A DNA stretch of 64,000 bases, taken from positions 62,001-126,000 of the forward strand of contig NZ_BONQ01000096.1 of the NCBI RefSeq assembly GCF_016862795.1, written 5' to 3'. The notes beneath the pieces were generated by a model, which was not told where the DNA came from, ran no database searches, and worked only from the letters and a program-made list of their open reading frames with translations. Shown here piece after piece: positions 16,660 through 25,278 of this stretch. Position 1 is the stretch's first letter. Each line of letters opens with the position of its first letter. This DNA comes from Dactylosporangium siamense (GTDB lineage: Bacteria; Actinomycetota; Actinomycetes; Mycobacteriales; Micromonosporaceae). The position numbers were made by a program, and so were the translations under genes.

Positions 16660-18525
16660 TCAGGCGTGCGCGCGCTTGCGGGCGGAGCGCTCGCGGTCCT
16701 TCTGGTCGAGCATGACCTTGCGGATGCGGACCGCGGTCGGGGTGACCTCGACGCACTCGTCCTCGCGGCAGAACTCGAGGGCCTGCTCCAGGGTGAGCTT
16801 GCGCGGCGGGATCAGCTTCTCCGTCTCGTCGGAGGCGGAGGAGCGCATGTTCGTGAGCTTCTTCTCCTTGGTGATGTTGACGTCCATGTCGTCGGCGCGG
16901 GAGTTCTCGCCGACGATCATGCCCTCGTACACCTCGGTGGTGGGCTCGATGAACATCGAACCGCGCTCCTGCAGGTTCATCATCGCGAACGGGGTCGCGA
17001 CGCCGGCCCGGTCGGCGACGAGGGACCCCGTCGCGCGCATGCGCAGCTCGCCGAACCACGGCTCGTACTTCTCGAAGACGTGGTGCAGGATGCCGGTGCC
17101 GCGGGTGTCGGTGAGGAACTCGGTCCGGAACCCGATCAGGCCACGGGCCGGGACCAGCCACTCCATCCGGATCCAGCCGGTGCCGTGGTTGACCATCTGC
17201 TCCATGCGGCCCTTGCGGGTGGCCAGGAGCTGGGTGATCGCGCCGAGATACTCGTCGGGGGCGTCGATGGTGAGCCGCTCGACCGGCTCGTGCACCTTGC
17301 CGTCGACCTCGCGGGTGACGACCTGCGGCTTGCCGACGGTCAGCTCGTAGCCCTCGCGGCGCATCTGCTCGACGAGGATGGCCAGGGCGAGCTCGCCACG
17401 GCCCTGGACCTCCCAGGTGTCGGGGCGCTCGGTCGGCAGGATCCGCAGCGACACGTTGCCGACCATCTCGCGGTCGAGCCGGTCCTTGACCAGCCGGGCG
17501 GTGACCTTGGTGCCCTTGACCTTGCCGGCCAGGGGCGACTGGTTGGTGCCGATGGTCATCGAGATCGCCGGCTCGTCGACGGTGATCAGGGGCAGCGCGA
17601 TCGGGTTCTCCGCGTCCGCCAGGGTCTCGCCGATCATGATGTCGGGGATGCCGGCGAGCGCGATGATGTCGCCCTGCGCGGCCTCCTCGGCCGGCTTGCG
17701 CTCCAGGCCCTGGGTCATCAGCAGCTCGGAGATGCGCACGTTCTGCACGGTGCCGTCGGTGCGGATCCAGGCGACGGTCTGCCCCTTGCGGATCTTGCCC
17801 TCGCGGACCCGGCACAGCGCGAGGCGGCCGAGGAACGGTGACGCGTCGAGGTTGGTGACGTGCGCCTGCAGCGGCGCGTCCTGGGTGTAGGACGGGGCGG
17901 GGATCGTGTTCAGCAGCGTCTGGAACAGCGGCTGCAGGTTGTCGCTGTCGGCGGGGACGGTGCCGTCCTCCGGCTGGCTCAGCGAGGCGACGCCGTCGCG
18001 GGCGCAGGCGTAGACGATCGGGAACTCGATCTGGTGCTCGTCGGCGTCGAGGTCGAGGAAGAGCTCATACGTCTCGTCGATGACCTCCTTGATCCGGGCG
18101 TCGGGCCGGTCCACCTTGTTGATCACCAGGATGATCGGCAGGCGGGCCTTGAGCGCCTTGCGCAGCACGAACCGGGTCTGCGGCAGCGGGCCCTCGCTGG
18201 CGTCGACGAGGAGGATCACGCCGTCGACCATGGTCAGGCCGCGCTCGACCTCACCGCCGAAGTCCGCGTGGCCGGGCGTGTCGATGATGTTGATCGTGGT
18301 CGGGGTGCCGCCGTCGGCGGGGACGTAGCGCACGGCGGTGTTCTTCGCGAGGATGGTGATGCCCTTCTCGCGCTCGAGGTCCATCGAGTCCATCACCCGG
18401 TCGACCTGCTCCGCGCGCGCGTGGAACGCGCCGCTCTGCCGCAGCATCGCGTCGACAAGGGTGGTCTTGCCGTGGTCGACGTGAGCGACGATGGCGACGT
18501 TGCGGAGGTCTGAACGGGTCTGCAT
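16660..18525 (-). CDS. typA: Translational GTPase TypA/BipA
   Basis: Ribosome-binding GTPase involved in 50S assembly and stress growth. The 621-residue protein has G1 [10 protein letters not shown] near residue 13, switch sequence EREKGITI, G3 [15 protein letters not shown]4 [12 protein letters not shown]-like domains II, III and V, and a lysine/arginine-rich C-terminus ([11 protein letters not shown]). Start choice: ATG at 18525 gives the normal N-terminus [22 protein letters not shown] at 18534 and GTG at 18567 are in frame upstream, and GGAGG falls between the first two. The gene is convergent with the STM401x cluster and divergent from a transglycosylase gene. Confidence 0.96.
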   Translation of the reverse strand: MQTRSDLRNVAIVAHVDHGKTTLVDAMLRQSGAFHARAEQVDRVMDSMDLEREKGITILAKNTAVRYVPADGGTPTTINIIDTPGHADFGGEVERGLTMVDGVILLVDASEGPLPQTRFVLRKALKARLPIILVINKVDRPDARIKEVIDETYELFLDLDADEHQIEFPIVYACARDGVASLSQPEDGTVPADSDNLQPLFQTLLNTIPAPSYTQDAPLQAHVTNLDASPFLGRLALCRVREGKIRKGQTVAWIRTDGTVQNVRISELLMTQGLERKPAEEAAQGDIIALAGIPDIMIGETLADAENPIALPLITVDEPAISMTIGTNQSPLAGKVKGTKVTARLVKDRLDREMVGNVSLRILPTERPDTWEVQGRGELALAILVEQMRREGYELTVGKPQVVTREVDGKVHEPVERLTIDAPDEYLGAITQLLATRKGRMEQMVNHGTGWIRMEWLVPARGLIGFRTEFLTDTRGTGILHHVFEKYEPWFGELRMRATGSLVADRAGVATPFAMMNLQERGSMFIEPTTEVYEGMIVGENSRADDMDVNITKEKKLTNMRSSASDETEKLIPPRKLTLEQALEFCREDECVEVTPTAVRIRKVMLDQKDRERSARKRAHA

Positions 18526-18692
18526 GACCTCCATTGTTCCAGGCGGTTCCAGATCGCCGTCACGCACAGTGCGCGATGTGACGTTCCGCGCCCCCGGTCA
18601 TCGTTTTCACCACCGTGCGGCGTCTGAAAGGACAACGGGGGACAGCGGGCGCCGCCCGTCCGCGATAGCGTGCCAGGACGGGGAGGCCATCG

Positions 18693-19589
18693 ATGAGCTA
18701 CGGCAGTTTCTACGACGACGACACCGCTGAGCAGCCGTGGGGCGTCGAGGAGGACCAGCCGCGCAGGCGGCGCGCTGGGATGATCTTCCTGGTCGGCGGG
18801 CTGGTCGTGGTCGGCCTGATCGCCGTCGGCGGGCTGGCGGTCCTCGTCAAGGGCCAGGACGCGAAGCCGGCGTCGGTCGCGACGGGCTCGTCCAAGTCGC
18901 CGGCGGAGGCGAGCGCCGATCCGGTGGAGGCGGTCGTGGAGACCACGTCGGCGCCGCCGAGCCCGTCGCCGTCGGCCAAGCCGTCGAAGAGCGCCGCGCC
19001 GAAGAAGTCGATCGCGCCGCCGAAGCAGACGGCGCTGCCCCCGCCGCCGCCGAAGGTGAGCACGAAGCCCGGCTGCCAGCCCGAGTACAAGGGCACGCAG
19101 CTGCCGAAGTCGACGGTCCGCGAGTATCTCGACGCCGCCGCCGTGAAGCAGTTCTGGGGCAGTGCCACCCCGGCCGAGGTGCAGGCCATCCGGGTGCCGA
19201 AGCGCCTGCTGTACGGCACCGCCGAGCAGGAGAGCGGCTGGCAGTCCAACATCTACGCCTGCGACGGCGGGGTCGGCGTCATGCAGATCATGCCGAACAC
19301 CGAGACGTGGATGAACCAGCGGTTCGGCACGTCGTGGAAGATCGGCACCCCGAACGACAACGTGATGCTCGGCGGGCAGTACCTCGCCTGGGCGATCCGC
19401 TACTTCGGCGAGCAGCTCGGCACCTTCGACGTCCTGGGCGCCGACCAGACCCTGCTCAACGCGGTGATCTCCGCGTACAACAACGGCGCCGGGGCGGTCG
19501 ACCTCACCAAGGGTGACGCCGGCATCACCAACTGGACATATGTCAACAACGTCAAGGCGCTCATGGGCAGGTGCTGCAACACCTACTAG
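18693..19589 (+). CDS. Lytic transglycosylase, SLT domain, membrane-anchored
   Basis: A 298-residue cell-wall enzyme predicted to cleave peptidoglycan glycan strands. After a short acidic and arginine-rich cytoplasmic segment there is one transmembrane helix (about residues 28-50, MIFLVGGLVVVGLIAVGG), then a Ser/Pro/Lys-rich linker to about residue 122, then an SLT domain. The domain shows TAEQESGW with the likely catalytic glutamate, GGVGVMQIMPNT, and a later AYNNGAGAV. GGGGAGG precedes the ATG by about seven bases. TAGCGT at 18666-18671 is a possible -10. The gene diverges from typA. Confidence 0.9.
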   Translation: MSYGSFYDDDTAEQPWGVEEDQPRRRRAGMIFLVGGLVVVGLIAVGGLAVLVKGQDAKPASVATGSSKSPAEASADPVEAVVETTSAPPSPSPSAKPSKSAAPKKSIAPPKQTALPPPPPKVSTKPGCQPEYKGTQLPKSTVREYLDAAAVKQFWGSATPAEVQAIRVPKRLLYGTAEQESGWQSNIYACDGGVGVMQIMPNTETWMNQRFGTSWKIGTPNDNVMLGGQYLAWAIRYFGEQLGTFDVLGADQTLLNAVISAYNNGAGAVDLTKGDAGITNWTYVNNVKALMGRCCNTY

Positions 19590-19600
19590 CGTAGGGCGGC

Positions 19601-21343
19601 ATGAGGCTCGACCCGGTAGGCCGACTGCTGAAGCTGCCACCCGCGCTGACCGGACGGATCCGCGTCACCAGGGGCATCCCGGTCCGGATGCGGGACGGTG
19701 CGATCCTGCGCGCCGACCACTACGGGCCGGCCCTGGACGCCGCGCTGCCCACGGTGCTGGTGCGCACGCCGTACGGCCGGGGCGCGCCGACGAACCTGCT
19801 CTGCCGGGCCGTCGCCCAGCGTGGCTTCAACGTGCTCATCCAGTCCTGCCGCGGGACCGCCGACTCCGGCGGCACGTTCGAGCCGCTGCTGCAGGAGCGC
19901 GAGGACGGCCTCGACACGCTCGACTGGTTGCGGCTGCAGCGGTGGTACGACGGGCGCCTCCTCACGTACGGCCCCAGCTACGTCGGGTTCGTGCAGTGGG
20001 CCCTGGCCGCCGAGGCCGGCGACGAGCTCAAGGCGATGGCCACGATCGTCACCGCGTCGGACTTCGGCCCGCCCACCTACGCGGGTGGCGCGTTCTCCCT
20101 CGACACCGTCCTCACCTGGTCGGCGCTCCTGGACGCGCAGCGCGGCCCGCGCCTGGACAACGCCGTCGAGCTGCTGCGCGGCCAGCCGAGGCTGCAGCGC
20201 GGGCTGGCCCGGGTGCCGCTCGCCGAGGCCGACCGGATCACCACCGGCGCCGAGATCGAGTTCTTCCAGCGGTGGCTGGCCGAGGCGGACCCCACGTCCG
20301 CGTACTGGACCCAGCGCGGCCACACCCACAGCCTGCCGAAGGTCACCGCGCCGGTGCTCATGATCGGCGGCTGGCACGACATCTTCCTGCCGTGGCAGCT
20401 GGTCGACTACGCCGCGCTGCGGGCCGCCGGCCTCCAGCCGCACCTGACCGTCGGCCCGTGGCACCACGGCAGCGCCGGGCTGTTCCAGCACTCCGCGGCC
20501 GAGGCCGTCGCCTGGTTCCGGGCCCACACCGGCGGGCCCGAGACCATCCGCGAGCACCCCGTCCGGGTCCACGTCGGCGGCATCGGCGCCGGGGCCGAAC
20601 CATGGCGGGAGCTGCCCGAGTGGCCTCCCGTCACGAGCCAACCGCAGCGTTGGTACCTCCAGCGGGACGCCGCGTTAGGTCCGGCACCGGTACCGGACGG
20701 CGAGCGCCTCGACGGCTTCACGTACGACCCGAAACACCCGACGCCGGCGCTCGGCGGCCCGCGGCTCGTCGGCAAGATCGCCGGCCGCCGCGACAACGGC
20801 CCCCTGGAGGCGCGCCCCGACGTGCTGACGTTCACCTCGGCGCCGCTGACGGAGCCCCTCGAGGTGGTCGGCCCGGTGTCGGCCGACATCACCGTCCACG
20901 CGACGTGCGTGCGCCCGGACGGCGCGGCACCCCGGTCCCGGGAGCTCGTGCCGCACTTCGACGTGTTTGTCCGGTTGTGCGAGGTCGACGAGCAGGACCG
21001 GTCGTGGAACATCTGCGACGGCCTGGCCCGCGCCACCGCCGCGGCGGACCATGAGACCGGGACCGAGACCGGCCCCATGACGGTACGGGTGGACCTGTGG
21101 CCGACCGCGTATCGGTTCGCGGCCGGCCGCCGCATCCGGGTCCAGGTCAGCGGGGGAGCGCACCCGCGGTTCTCCCGGAACCCGGGCACGGGCGCGCCGC
21201 TCGGCCATGAGCTGGAGCTGCGCGCCGTCCGGCAGGAGATCCTGGCCCCGTCGTCGATCAGCCTGCCGGTGCTGCCGCCGGATCCGCCGGAGCGGCAGCC
21301 GCCGGCTCAGTCCTCGAACGTGGACGGGCCGACGTCGGTGTAG
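19601..21343 (+). CDS. CocE/NonD family hydrolase
   Basis: A 580-residue alpha/beta hydrolase of the CocE/NonD (X-Pro dipeptidyl-peptidase-like) family, acting on esters or acyl-peptides. The nucleophile elbow GPSYVG lies near residue 125, GGWHDIF near residue 255 supplies the acidic region, and GPWHHGS near residue 285 holds the likely catalytic histidine. The C-terminal jelly-roll domain includes PVSADITVHAT and IRVQVSGGAHPRFSRN. No signal peptide is evident. The ATG at 19601 is 11 bases after the transglycosylase stop; TAGCGT ends eight bases upstream and may be a -10. The 3' end overlaps the convergent next gene by 37 bases. Confidence 0.93.
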   Translation: MRLDPVGRLLKLPPALTGRIRVTRGIPVRMRDGAILRADHYGPALDAALPTVLVRTPYGRGAPTNLLCRAVAQRGFNVLIQSCRGTADSGGTFEPLLQEREDGLDTLDWLRLQRWYDGRLLTYGPSYVGFVQWALAAEAGDELKAMATIVTASDFGPPTYAGGAFSLDTVLTWSALLDAQRGPRLDNAVELLRGQPRLQRGLARVPLAEADRITTGAEIEFFQRWLAEADPTSAYWTQRGHTHSLPKVTAPVLMIGGWHDIFLPWQLVDYAALRAAGLQPHLTVGPWHHGSAGLFQHSAAEAVAWFRAHTGGPETIREHPVRVHVGGIGAGAEPWRELPEWPPVTSQPQRWYLQRDAALGPAPVPDGERLDGFTYDPKHPTPALGGPRLVGKIAGRRDNGPLEARPDVLTFTSAPLTEPLEVVGPVSADITVHATCVRPDGAAPRSRELVPHFDVFVRLCEVDEQDRSWNICDGLARATAAADHETGTETGPMTVRVDLWPTAYRFAAGRRIRVQVSGGAHPRFSRNPGTGAPLGHELELRAVRQEILAPSSISLPVLPPDPPERQPPAQSSNVDGPTSV

Positions 21344-21636
21344 GTGCCGGCGTCGGCGTCCCACTCGAACTGCCGCCCCTCGGAACCGGCGCTGACGATC
21401 TTGCCGAACGCCGGGTAGCGCTCGACGAGCCACTCCAGGTCGGGCATGAGCAGCTCACCCGCGTCGGCGAGCTGCTCGTCGGTCTCGTCGCCGACCAGCA
21501 GGTTCCATCCGCTGGCCTTCCGCCCGTCGGGCGCGGCCGGCAGGGTGGCGTCCTCGGGGTCGTGATACACGTAGCCGGGGAGCAGCGACTCGTCCTCCAC
21601 CAACCGCCGCGACGCGAACGCGATCAAGTAACTCAT
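21307..21636 (-). CDS. Conserved hypothetical protein, acidic, 109 residues
   Basis: A small acidic protein that I do not recognise. It begins SYLIAFASRRLVEDESLLPGYVYHD, contains MPDLEWLVERYPAFGK, and ends in acidic FEWDADAGTYTDVG. It has no membrane segment. The start lies four bases after the stop of the upstream AlkZ-like gene, so the two are probably co-transcribed. The 3' end overlaps the convergent hydrolase gene by 37 bases, with good codon usage on both strands. Confidence 0.75.
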   Translation of the reverse strand: MSYLIAFASRRLVEDESLLPGYVYHDPEDATLPAAPDGRKASGWNLLVGDETDEQLADAGELLMPDLEWLVERYPAFGKIVSAGSEGRQFEWDADAGTYTDVGPSTFED

Positions 21637-21640
21637 GCGC

Positions 21641-22735
21641 TCAAGTATCCCCGCGCCCGACCGTGACCTCGGCGGTGGGGAGTCCCCGCGCCGCCGCCAG
21701 CCACTGTGCCTCCGCCTCGATCGCGGCCCTGCCCCGGGCCGGCAGCTCCGCCCACGGCGTGACCGTCACCGCCAGCCGCTTCCCCGCGGTCTTCGCCCGC
21801 CACGTCCCGGCCAGGTCCCCGTCGAGCAGCAGCGCGCCCGGGTTGCCCAGGATCCGCCACACCTCCTTCTCCCGGGTCTTGTCGGGTGTCAGCACCGACC
21901 GGTCCCGGGCCTGCAGGAACGGGTCCGACGACGGCAGCAGCCGCACGCCGCGCACCGGCTCCGCGGCGAGCAGGCCGGCCAGGGCCTCCTGCGGTATCCA
22001 CGCGGCGCGGCCGTCGACGGTGACCTCGGCGAGCCCGTCCGGCCAGGCCGGCTTGAGCGCGGTCCGGGTCGTGCCCAGGTACTTCGCGACGTCGGCGGGC
22101 GTGGCGGGGCCGAGCAGCCGCAGGTACGCGCGGATGAGCCCGGACGGGTCGCCGGGCCCGGCGGGGATGCTCAGCCCGCCGACCGGCAGCAGCACGCTGC
22201 TCGGCGCGTCCTCGTCGAGCTGGACCCCGCCGGCGAGCCCGGCCTGCTGGAACAGTGAGCCCGAGACGTGCCGCGCCCGGCACGGGCCGCAGTCGTACGT
22301 GAGTGCCTCCGGGACCCGGTCGCTGACGCCGCGGCTCGCGTCGCCCTTCGCGGTCGGGCCGGTGACGACGGCCGCGAACGCCTCGGCGGCCGCCCGGAAC
22401 GCCGCGATCCCCAGCTTCCCGCCGTCCGGGACCTGCTGGCTGCCGAACCGGGCCGCCGCGTCGGCGTCGCTGATCGGCCACAGCGCCGTGACCAGGCCGG
22501 GCAGGTCGCCGGGCCGGTGCAGGTGCCGGGCGCCCCGGGTCGACCAGACCATGCTCAGGGCACCGTCGAACCTGCTCGTCCGCGCCGCCAGGGCCTGCCG
22601 CGCCGTCCCGGCCGGCACGTTGGGCACCCCGAGGTCGAGGATCGCCAGGTCACCGGGGTCGGCGTCGACCCGTTCGTGCAGCTGGTTGGTCACGGTCCGG
22701 TACGCGAGCACCTTCGCCCGCCCGACGGTCGGCAT
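21641..22735 (-). CDS. Winged-helix DNA-binding protein, AlkZ/HTH_42-like
   Basis: A 364-residue protein of the winged-helix HTH_42 superfamily that includes the AlkZ/YcaQ-type DNA glycosylases. Family features are the central GLIRAYLRLLGPATPADVAKYLGTTR winged helix, then LLPSSDPFLQARDRSVL and the C-terminal NPGALLLDGDLAGTWRAK sequence. The N-terminus lacks an obvious catalytic QxQ-type motif at its usual place, so glycosylase activity is uncertain. ATG at 22735 starts the natural protein; the frame continues upstream into repeat DNA that codes low-complexity sequence. It is followed at four bases by the 109-residue gene. Confidence 0.85.
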   Translation of the reverse strand: MPTVGRAKVLAYRTVTNQLHERVDADPGDLAILDLGVPNVPAGTARQALAARTSRFDGALSMVWSTRGARHLHRPGDLPGLVTALWPISDADAAARFGSQQVPDGGKLGIAAFRAAAEAFAAVVTGPTAKGDASRGVSDRVPEALTYDCGPCRARHVSGSLFQQAGLAGGVQLDEDAPSSVLLPVGGLSIPAGPGDPSGLIRAYLRLLGPATPADVAKYLGTTRTALKPAWPDGLAEVTVDGRAAWIPQEALAGLLAAEPVRGVRLLPSSDPFLQARDRSVLTPDKTREKEVWRILGNPGALLLDGDLAGTWRAKTAGKRLAVTVTPWAELPARGRAAIEAEAQWLAAARGLPTAEVTVGRGDT

Positions 22736-22801
22736 CGCCCCATTCTCGTGCCGCCCGCCCGACCCCGCAGCCCGGCTCGCCAGGGCCCGTGAGACCGCGG
22801 T

Positions 22802-22990
22802 GCTCGCGGGACGTACGGCGCTCGCGGGACGTACGGCGCTCGCGGGACGTACGGCGCTCGCGTGACCTACGGCGACGGGACCAAGCGACAGGCCGGCGTC
22901 CTGACGGAGCGCTTGCGGGACGCGCGGCGCTCGCGTTACGTGCGGCGCTCGCGTTACGTGCGGGACGTGCGGCGCTTGCGGGATGTGGCG
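22802..22990. repeat. 18-bp tandem repeat array upstream of the AlkZ-like gene
   Basis: Four units GCTCGCGGGACGTACGGC at 22802-22873 (the fourth with two changes), about 36 bases of other sequence, then degenerate units of the same period at 22910-22963 and 22973-22990. No equal-length unique spacers separate the units, so it is not a CRISPR. It lies between divergent genes. Confidence 0.93.
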
Positions 22991-23011
22991 GCGAGGGCGG
23001 ACGATTGGTGT

Positions 23012-23224
23012 ATGACCACTGAGGTGGACGCGGCCGGGGACGGCGCCGGCGAGATCAGGTTCACCGATCCCGAGCTGGCGTTCCTGCGGCACGCCCGGTT
23101 CGGCGAGCTGCCCGGCAGGGTGCGGCCCGCGGACATGGTCGAGCTCGTCGAGACCGACCCCCGGCGCGACTGGCCCGACGGTCCGAGCCGCGAGCAGCTG
23201 AACGCCTACTGGGCTGGCGGCTGA
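23012..23224 (+). CDS. Small conserved-looking protein, 70 residues
   Basis: A 70-residue soluble, acidic ORF (pattern FTDPELAFLRHARFGELPGRV, then MVELVETDPRRDWPDG and LNAYWAGG) that looks like a folded or helical protein rather than an antisense shadow. Function unknown. The ATG at 23012 follows the 18-bp repeat array without a clear Shine-Dalgarno site. Its stop codon lies inside the first of three repeated hairpin units. Confidence 0.6.
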   Translation: MTTEVDAAGDGAGEIRFTDPELAFLRHARFGELPGRVRPADMVELVETDPRRDWPDGPSREQLNAYWAGG

Positions 23225-23411
23225 CCCCGGGCCGCGCGAGTGGCTCACGCCTGCGTGAGCGCACGTTCGCGGCGCGGGTGGCTGACCGACCCTGGGCCGC
23301 GCGAGTGGCTCACGTCTGCGGCGTGAGCGCACGTTCGCGATGCGGGTGGCTGACCCCAGGCCGCGCGAGCGGCGCACGTTCGCGGCGCGGGCGGCTCACG
23401 TCTGCGTGAGC
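23219..23411. repeat. Tandem ~63-bp hairpin units between convergent genes
   Basis: Three units start at GGCTGACC (23219, 23280, 23348). Units 1 and 2 each include a hairpin: GCTCACGC-CT-GCGTGAGC at 23243-23260, and GCTCACG...CGTGAGC at 23308-23328. A third hairpin at 23394-23411 overlaps the DUF6745 gene's 3' end. Unit 1 carries the stop codon of the 70-residue gene. The hairpins may act as bidirectional terminators. Confidence 0.85.
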
Positions 23412-24688
23412 GGGTGATACTCCTCCTCGGTGAGGCCGAACGTCCAGGCGACGCCCGCGCGGGCGGTCCGGGTCGTCGGCGGGACGCGCAGCCAGTAGAC
23501 GCGGCTGGTGCCGTCGGGCTCCGGCGTGCTGTTGATGACCTCGACCATCGTCAGCGGCTCGTCGTCGTTGAAGGTCAGCTGCCACAGCACGCCGCACGCG
23601 TCGGCGCCGAGGCGCCGGGCGCCGGCCTCGCGCAGGTAGCGCTCGTAGCCGAAGTGCTCGAGCATGACGCGGCGCAGCTCCGCGTTGCGCTCGCCGGCGA
23701 TCTGCGCGTGCGTCAGGTGGGCGAGCCGGTCGACGAGATCCGAGGGGATCGGCATGCCCCGCCAGGCGTGCAACGCGAACCCGTCGCTGTAGCGCAGCGC
23801 CGGCGTGTCCGCGGCGTGCAGCCGGCCGACGTTGTCGCGGTGCAGCTCGTCGGGGCGGTCGGTGAGGATCGCGACGTTGGCATACGGCCACCACCAGCCG
23901 GCGGAGCGGGCCACCCCGGCGAGCCCGGCGAGGCGCTGCGCCGCGCCCAGCACCGCCGCCGGCGTCTCACCCCGTGAGTCGGCCCGGGAAGCGGCGGCGT
24001 CGAACGCGGCGAGCCAGCCCGCGTCGTGCTGACCACCGACGGCGTCGAGGAGCACCGCGCGCACCCGGGTCGGCAGCTCGTTGCGCAGGTGGGTGCGCAG
24101 CGGCGCGGCGACGCGGTCGTTGACCATCCGCCACACGTCGGCGCCGCAGGCCGCCCACAGGCGCGCCCAGCCGTCGGGGCCGAGCAGCCCGTGGACCTCG
24201 GCGCGGGCGGCCGCCCACGGTGCGGTGCGCACGGCCGCGCGGACCGACACCCCTGCGGTGCCCGGGACCGGTGGGCAGCCCTGCGCCCGCAGCTCCTCCA
24301 CGACGGCCCGGTCCTGCACGACCGAGCTGTCCTCGGCGCCGGGGGCCGCGGTGGTGGACACGCCCAGGCGGGCGGTCGGCAGCGTGAGACCGGCCCGGGC
24401 GGCGCGGCGGGCCGCGGTGGTCATGGGCCGGTCGGCGACGGGCGCCGGGCCGGGCAGGTCGCGGCGGCCGGTGAGCAGGGCCGCCGCCCGCGCGCCCGCC
24501 GCCGGTGAGGCGAACCACACCACACGCGCGGGCCCGGGCAGCCCGGCGGAGCGATACGCGAGGCGGACCGCGTCGGCGGCGGCGGCCCGGTCCGCGGGCG
24601 CGGTGGACAGGCCGGCGGCCAGCCACTTCGCCGCGTTGGCGCCGAGCGCCGCGGCGCTGGTCTCGTCGGTGAGCGGGGTCGTGGTCAT
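23396..24688 (-). CDS. DUF6745 domain-containing protein
   Basis: A 430-residue protein that fits the DUF6745 family, function unknown. Recognisable parts are the ATP-independent looking N-terminal alanine-rich region, LHAWRGMPIPSDLV near residue 318, AQIAGERNAELRRVMLEHFGYERYL near residue 340, and GVLWQLTFNDDEPLTMVEVINSTPEPDG near residue 378. There are no membrane segments or obvious catalytic motifs. The ATG shares one base with the upstream stop (TGATG on the minus strand), so it is coupled to a 106-residue partner. The 3' end is inside the hairpin repeat array. Confidence 0.85.
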   Translation of the reverse strand: MTTTPLTDETSAAALGANAAKWLAAGLSTAPADRAAAADAVRLAYRSAGLPGPARVVWFASPAAGARAAALLTGRRDLPGPAPVADRPMTTAARRAARAGLTLPTARLGVSTTAAPGAEDSSVVQDRAVVEELRAQGCPPVPGTAGVSVRAAVRTAPWAAARAEVHGLLGPDGWARLWAACGADVWRMVNDRVAAPLRTHLRNELPTRVRAVLLDAVGGQHDAGWLAAFDAAASRADSRGETPAAVLGAAQRLAGLAGVARSAGWWWPYANVAILTDRPDELHRDNVGRLHAADTPALRYSDGFALHAWRGMPIPSDLVDRLAHLTHAQIAGERNAELRRVMLEHFGYERYLREAGARRLGADACGVLWQLTFNDDEPLTMVEVINSTPEPDGTSRVYWLRVPPTTRTARAGVAWTFGLTEEEYHPLTQT

Positions 24689-25008
24689 CAGTCGGCCACC
24701 GGACGCCACGAGCCCGGCACGTATTCGCGCTGGCGCACGATCCGATACGACCCGGCCGGGATAGTGATCGCGCCGTGCTCCTCGTGCACGACCCTCGCCC
24801 GCGACACGACCTTGACGTAGAGCCGGTCGATGTCGTCGCGGTCGGCGAGCAGCAGCGTGTCGGGGCCGACGATCACGTGGGCGTGGCCGGTCGCCTCGCC
24901 ACGGGCCAGGATCATGCGGCCGGAGCGGTCGCGCGGGGCGGGCACCGCGGTCACGGGCACCTCGCCCGCGGTGACGGGCACCAGCAGGACGTCACCTTGT
25001 CGATACAC
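24688..25008 (-). CDS. Small DUF6745-partner protein, 106 residues
   Basis: A small all-beta-looking protein that begins YRQGDVLLVPV, then has GEATGHAHVIVG, VHEEHGAITIPAGSYRIVRQREY and a PGSWRPV end. The histidine-rich GEATGHAH and EEHG segments could bind a metal; that is inference. I recognise the pattern as recurring beside DUF6745-type genes but know no function. The GTG at 25008 is chosen because GGGAGG lies about eight bases upstream; the open frame extends to 25143 without protein-like sequence. The stop overlaps the DUF6745 start. Confidence 0.82.
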   Translation of the reverse strand: MYRQGDVLLVPVTAGEVPVTAVPAPRDRSGRMILARGEATGHAHVIVGPDTLLLADRDDIDRLYVKVVSRARVVHEEHGAITIPAGSYRIVRQREYVPGSWRPVAD

Positions 25009-25035
25009 GGTCGGACCTCCCAGCGGGACAGACGA

Positions 25036-25051
25036 ACCAACAGATGTTCGA
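25036..25051 (-). promoter_or_regulatory. LexA-box-like sequence upstream of the DUF6745 operon
   Basis: On the minus strand TCGAAC-ATCT-GTTGGT matches the actinobacterial SOS-box form TCGAAC-N4-GTTCGA at 10 of 12 positions. It lies 28 bases before the GTG start. TATCGT (25070-25065) just upstream could be the -10. One mismatch is in the core, so binding is uncertain. Confidence 0.35.
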
Positions 25052-25218
25052 ACCAGCAGATCGCACGATAGCCGGGGGGTACGACATTTCTGCGCGGGGC
25101 CGGGACCCGGGCGACCGCGTTCCAGGGGTGCCCAGGTGGTCAAGTCCCAAAGCGACGTCTATGCGGAGAATGCGTATCAAGACAACAACCATGAATTCGG
25201 GCTGAAGCCATCGAACAG

Positions 25219-25247
25219 GGTCGCGCAAAGCGTGAAAAGACGCGACC
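25219..25247. promoter_or_regulatory. Inverted repeat in the terpene synthase leader
   Basis: GGTCGCG (25219-25225) and CGCGACC (25241-25247) flank a 15-base loop, about 32 bases before the terpene synthase ATG. The surrounding 25141-25245 is unusually AT-rich for this genome, as expected of a promoter region. It may be an operator or mRNA hairpin. Confidence 0.4.
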
Positions 25248-25278
25248 ATGAAGGCCTCGCGGCGCAAGGGGGTGCATC

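Noticed and set aside
22802-22990. Possible CRISPR array
   Set aside because: Units are 18 bp and directly adjacent, with no unique spacers of regular size and no cas genes nearby.
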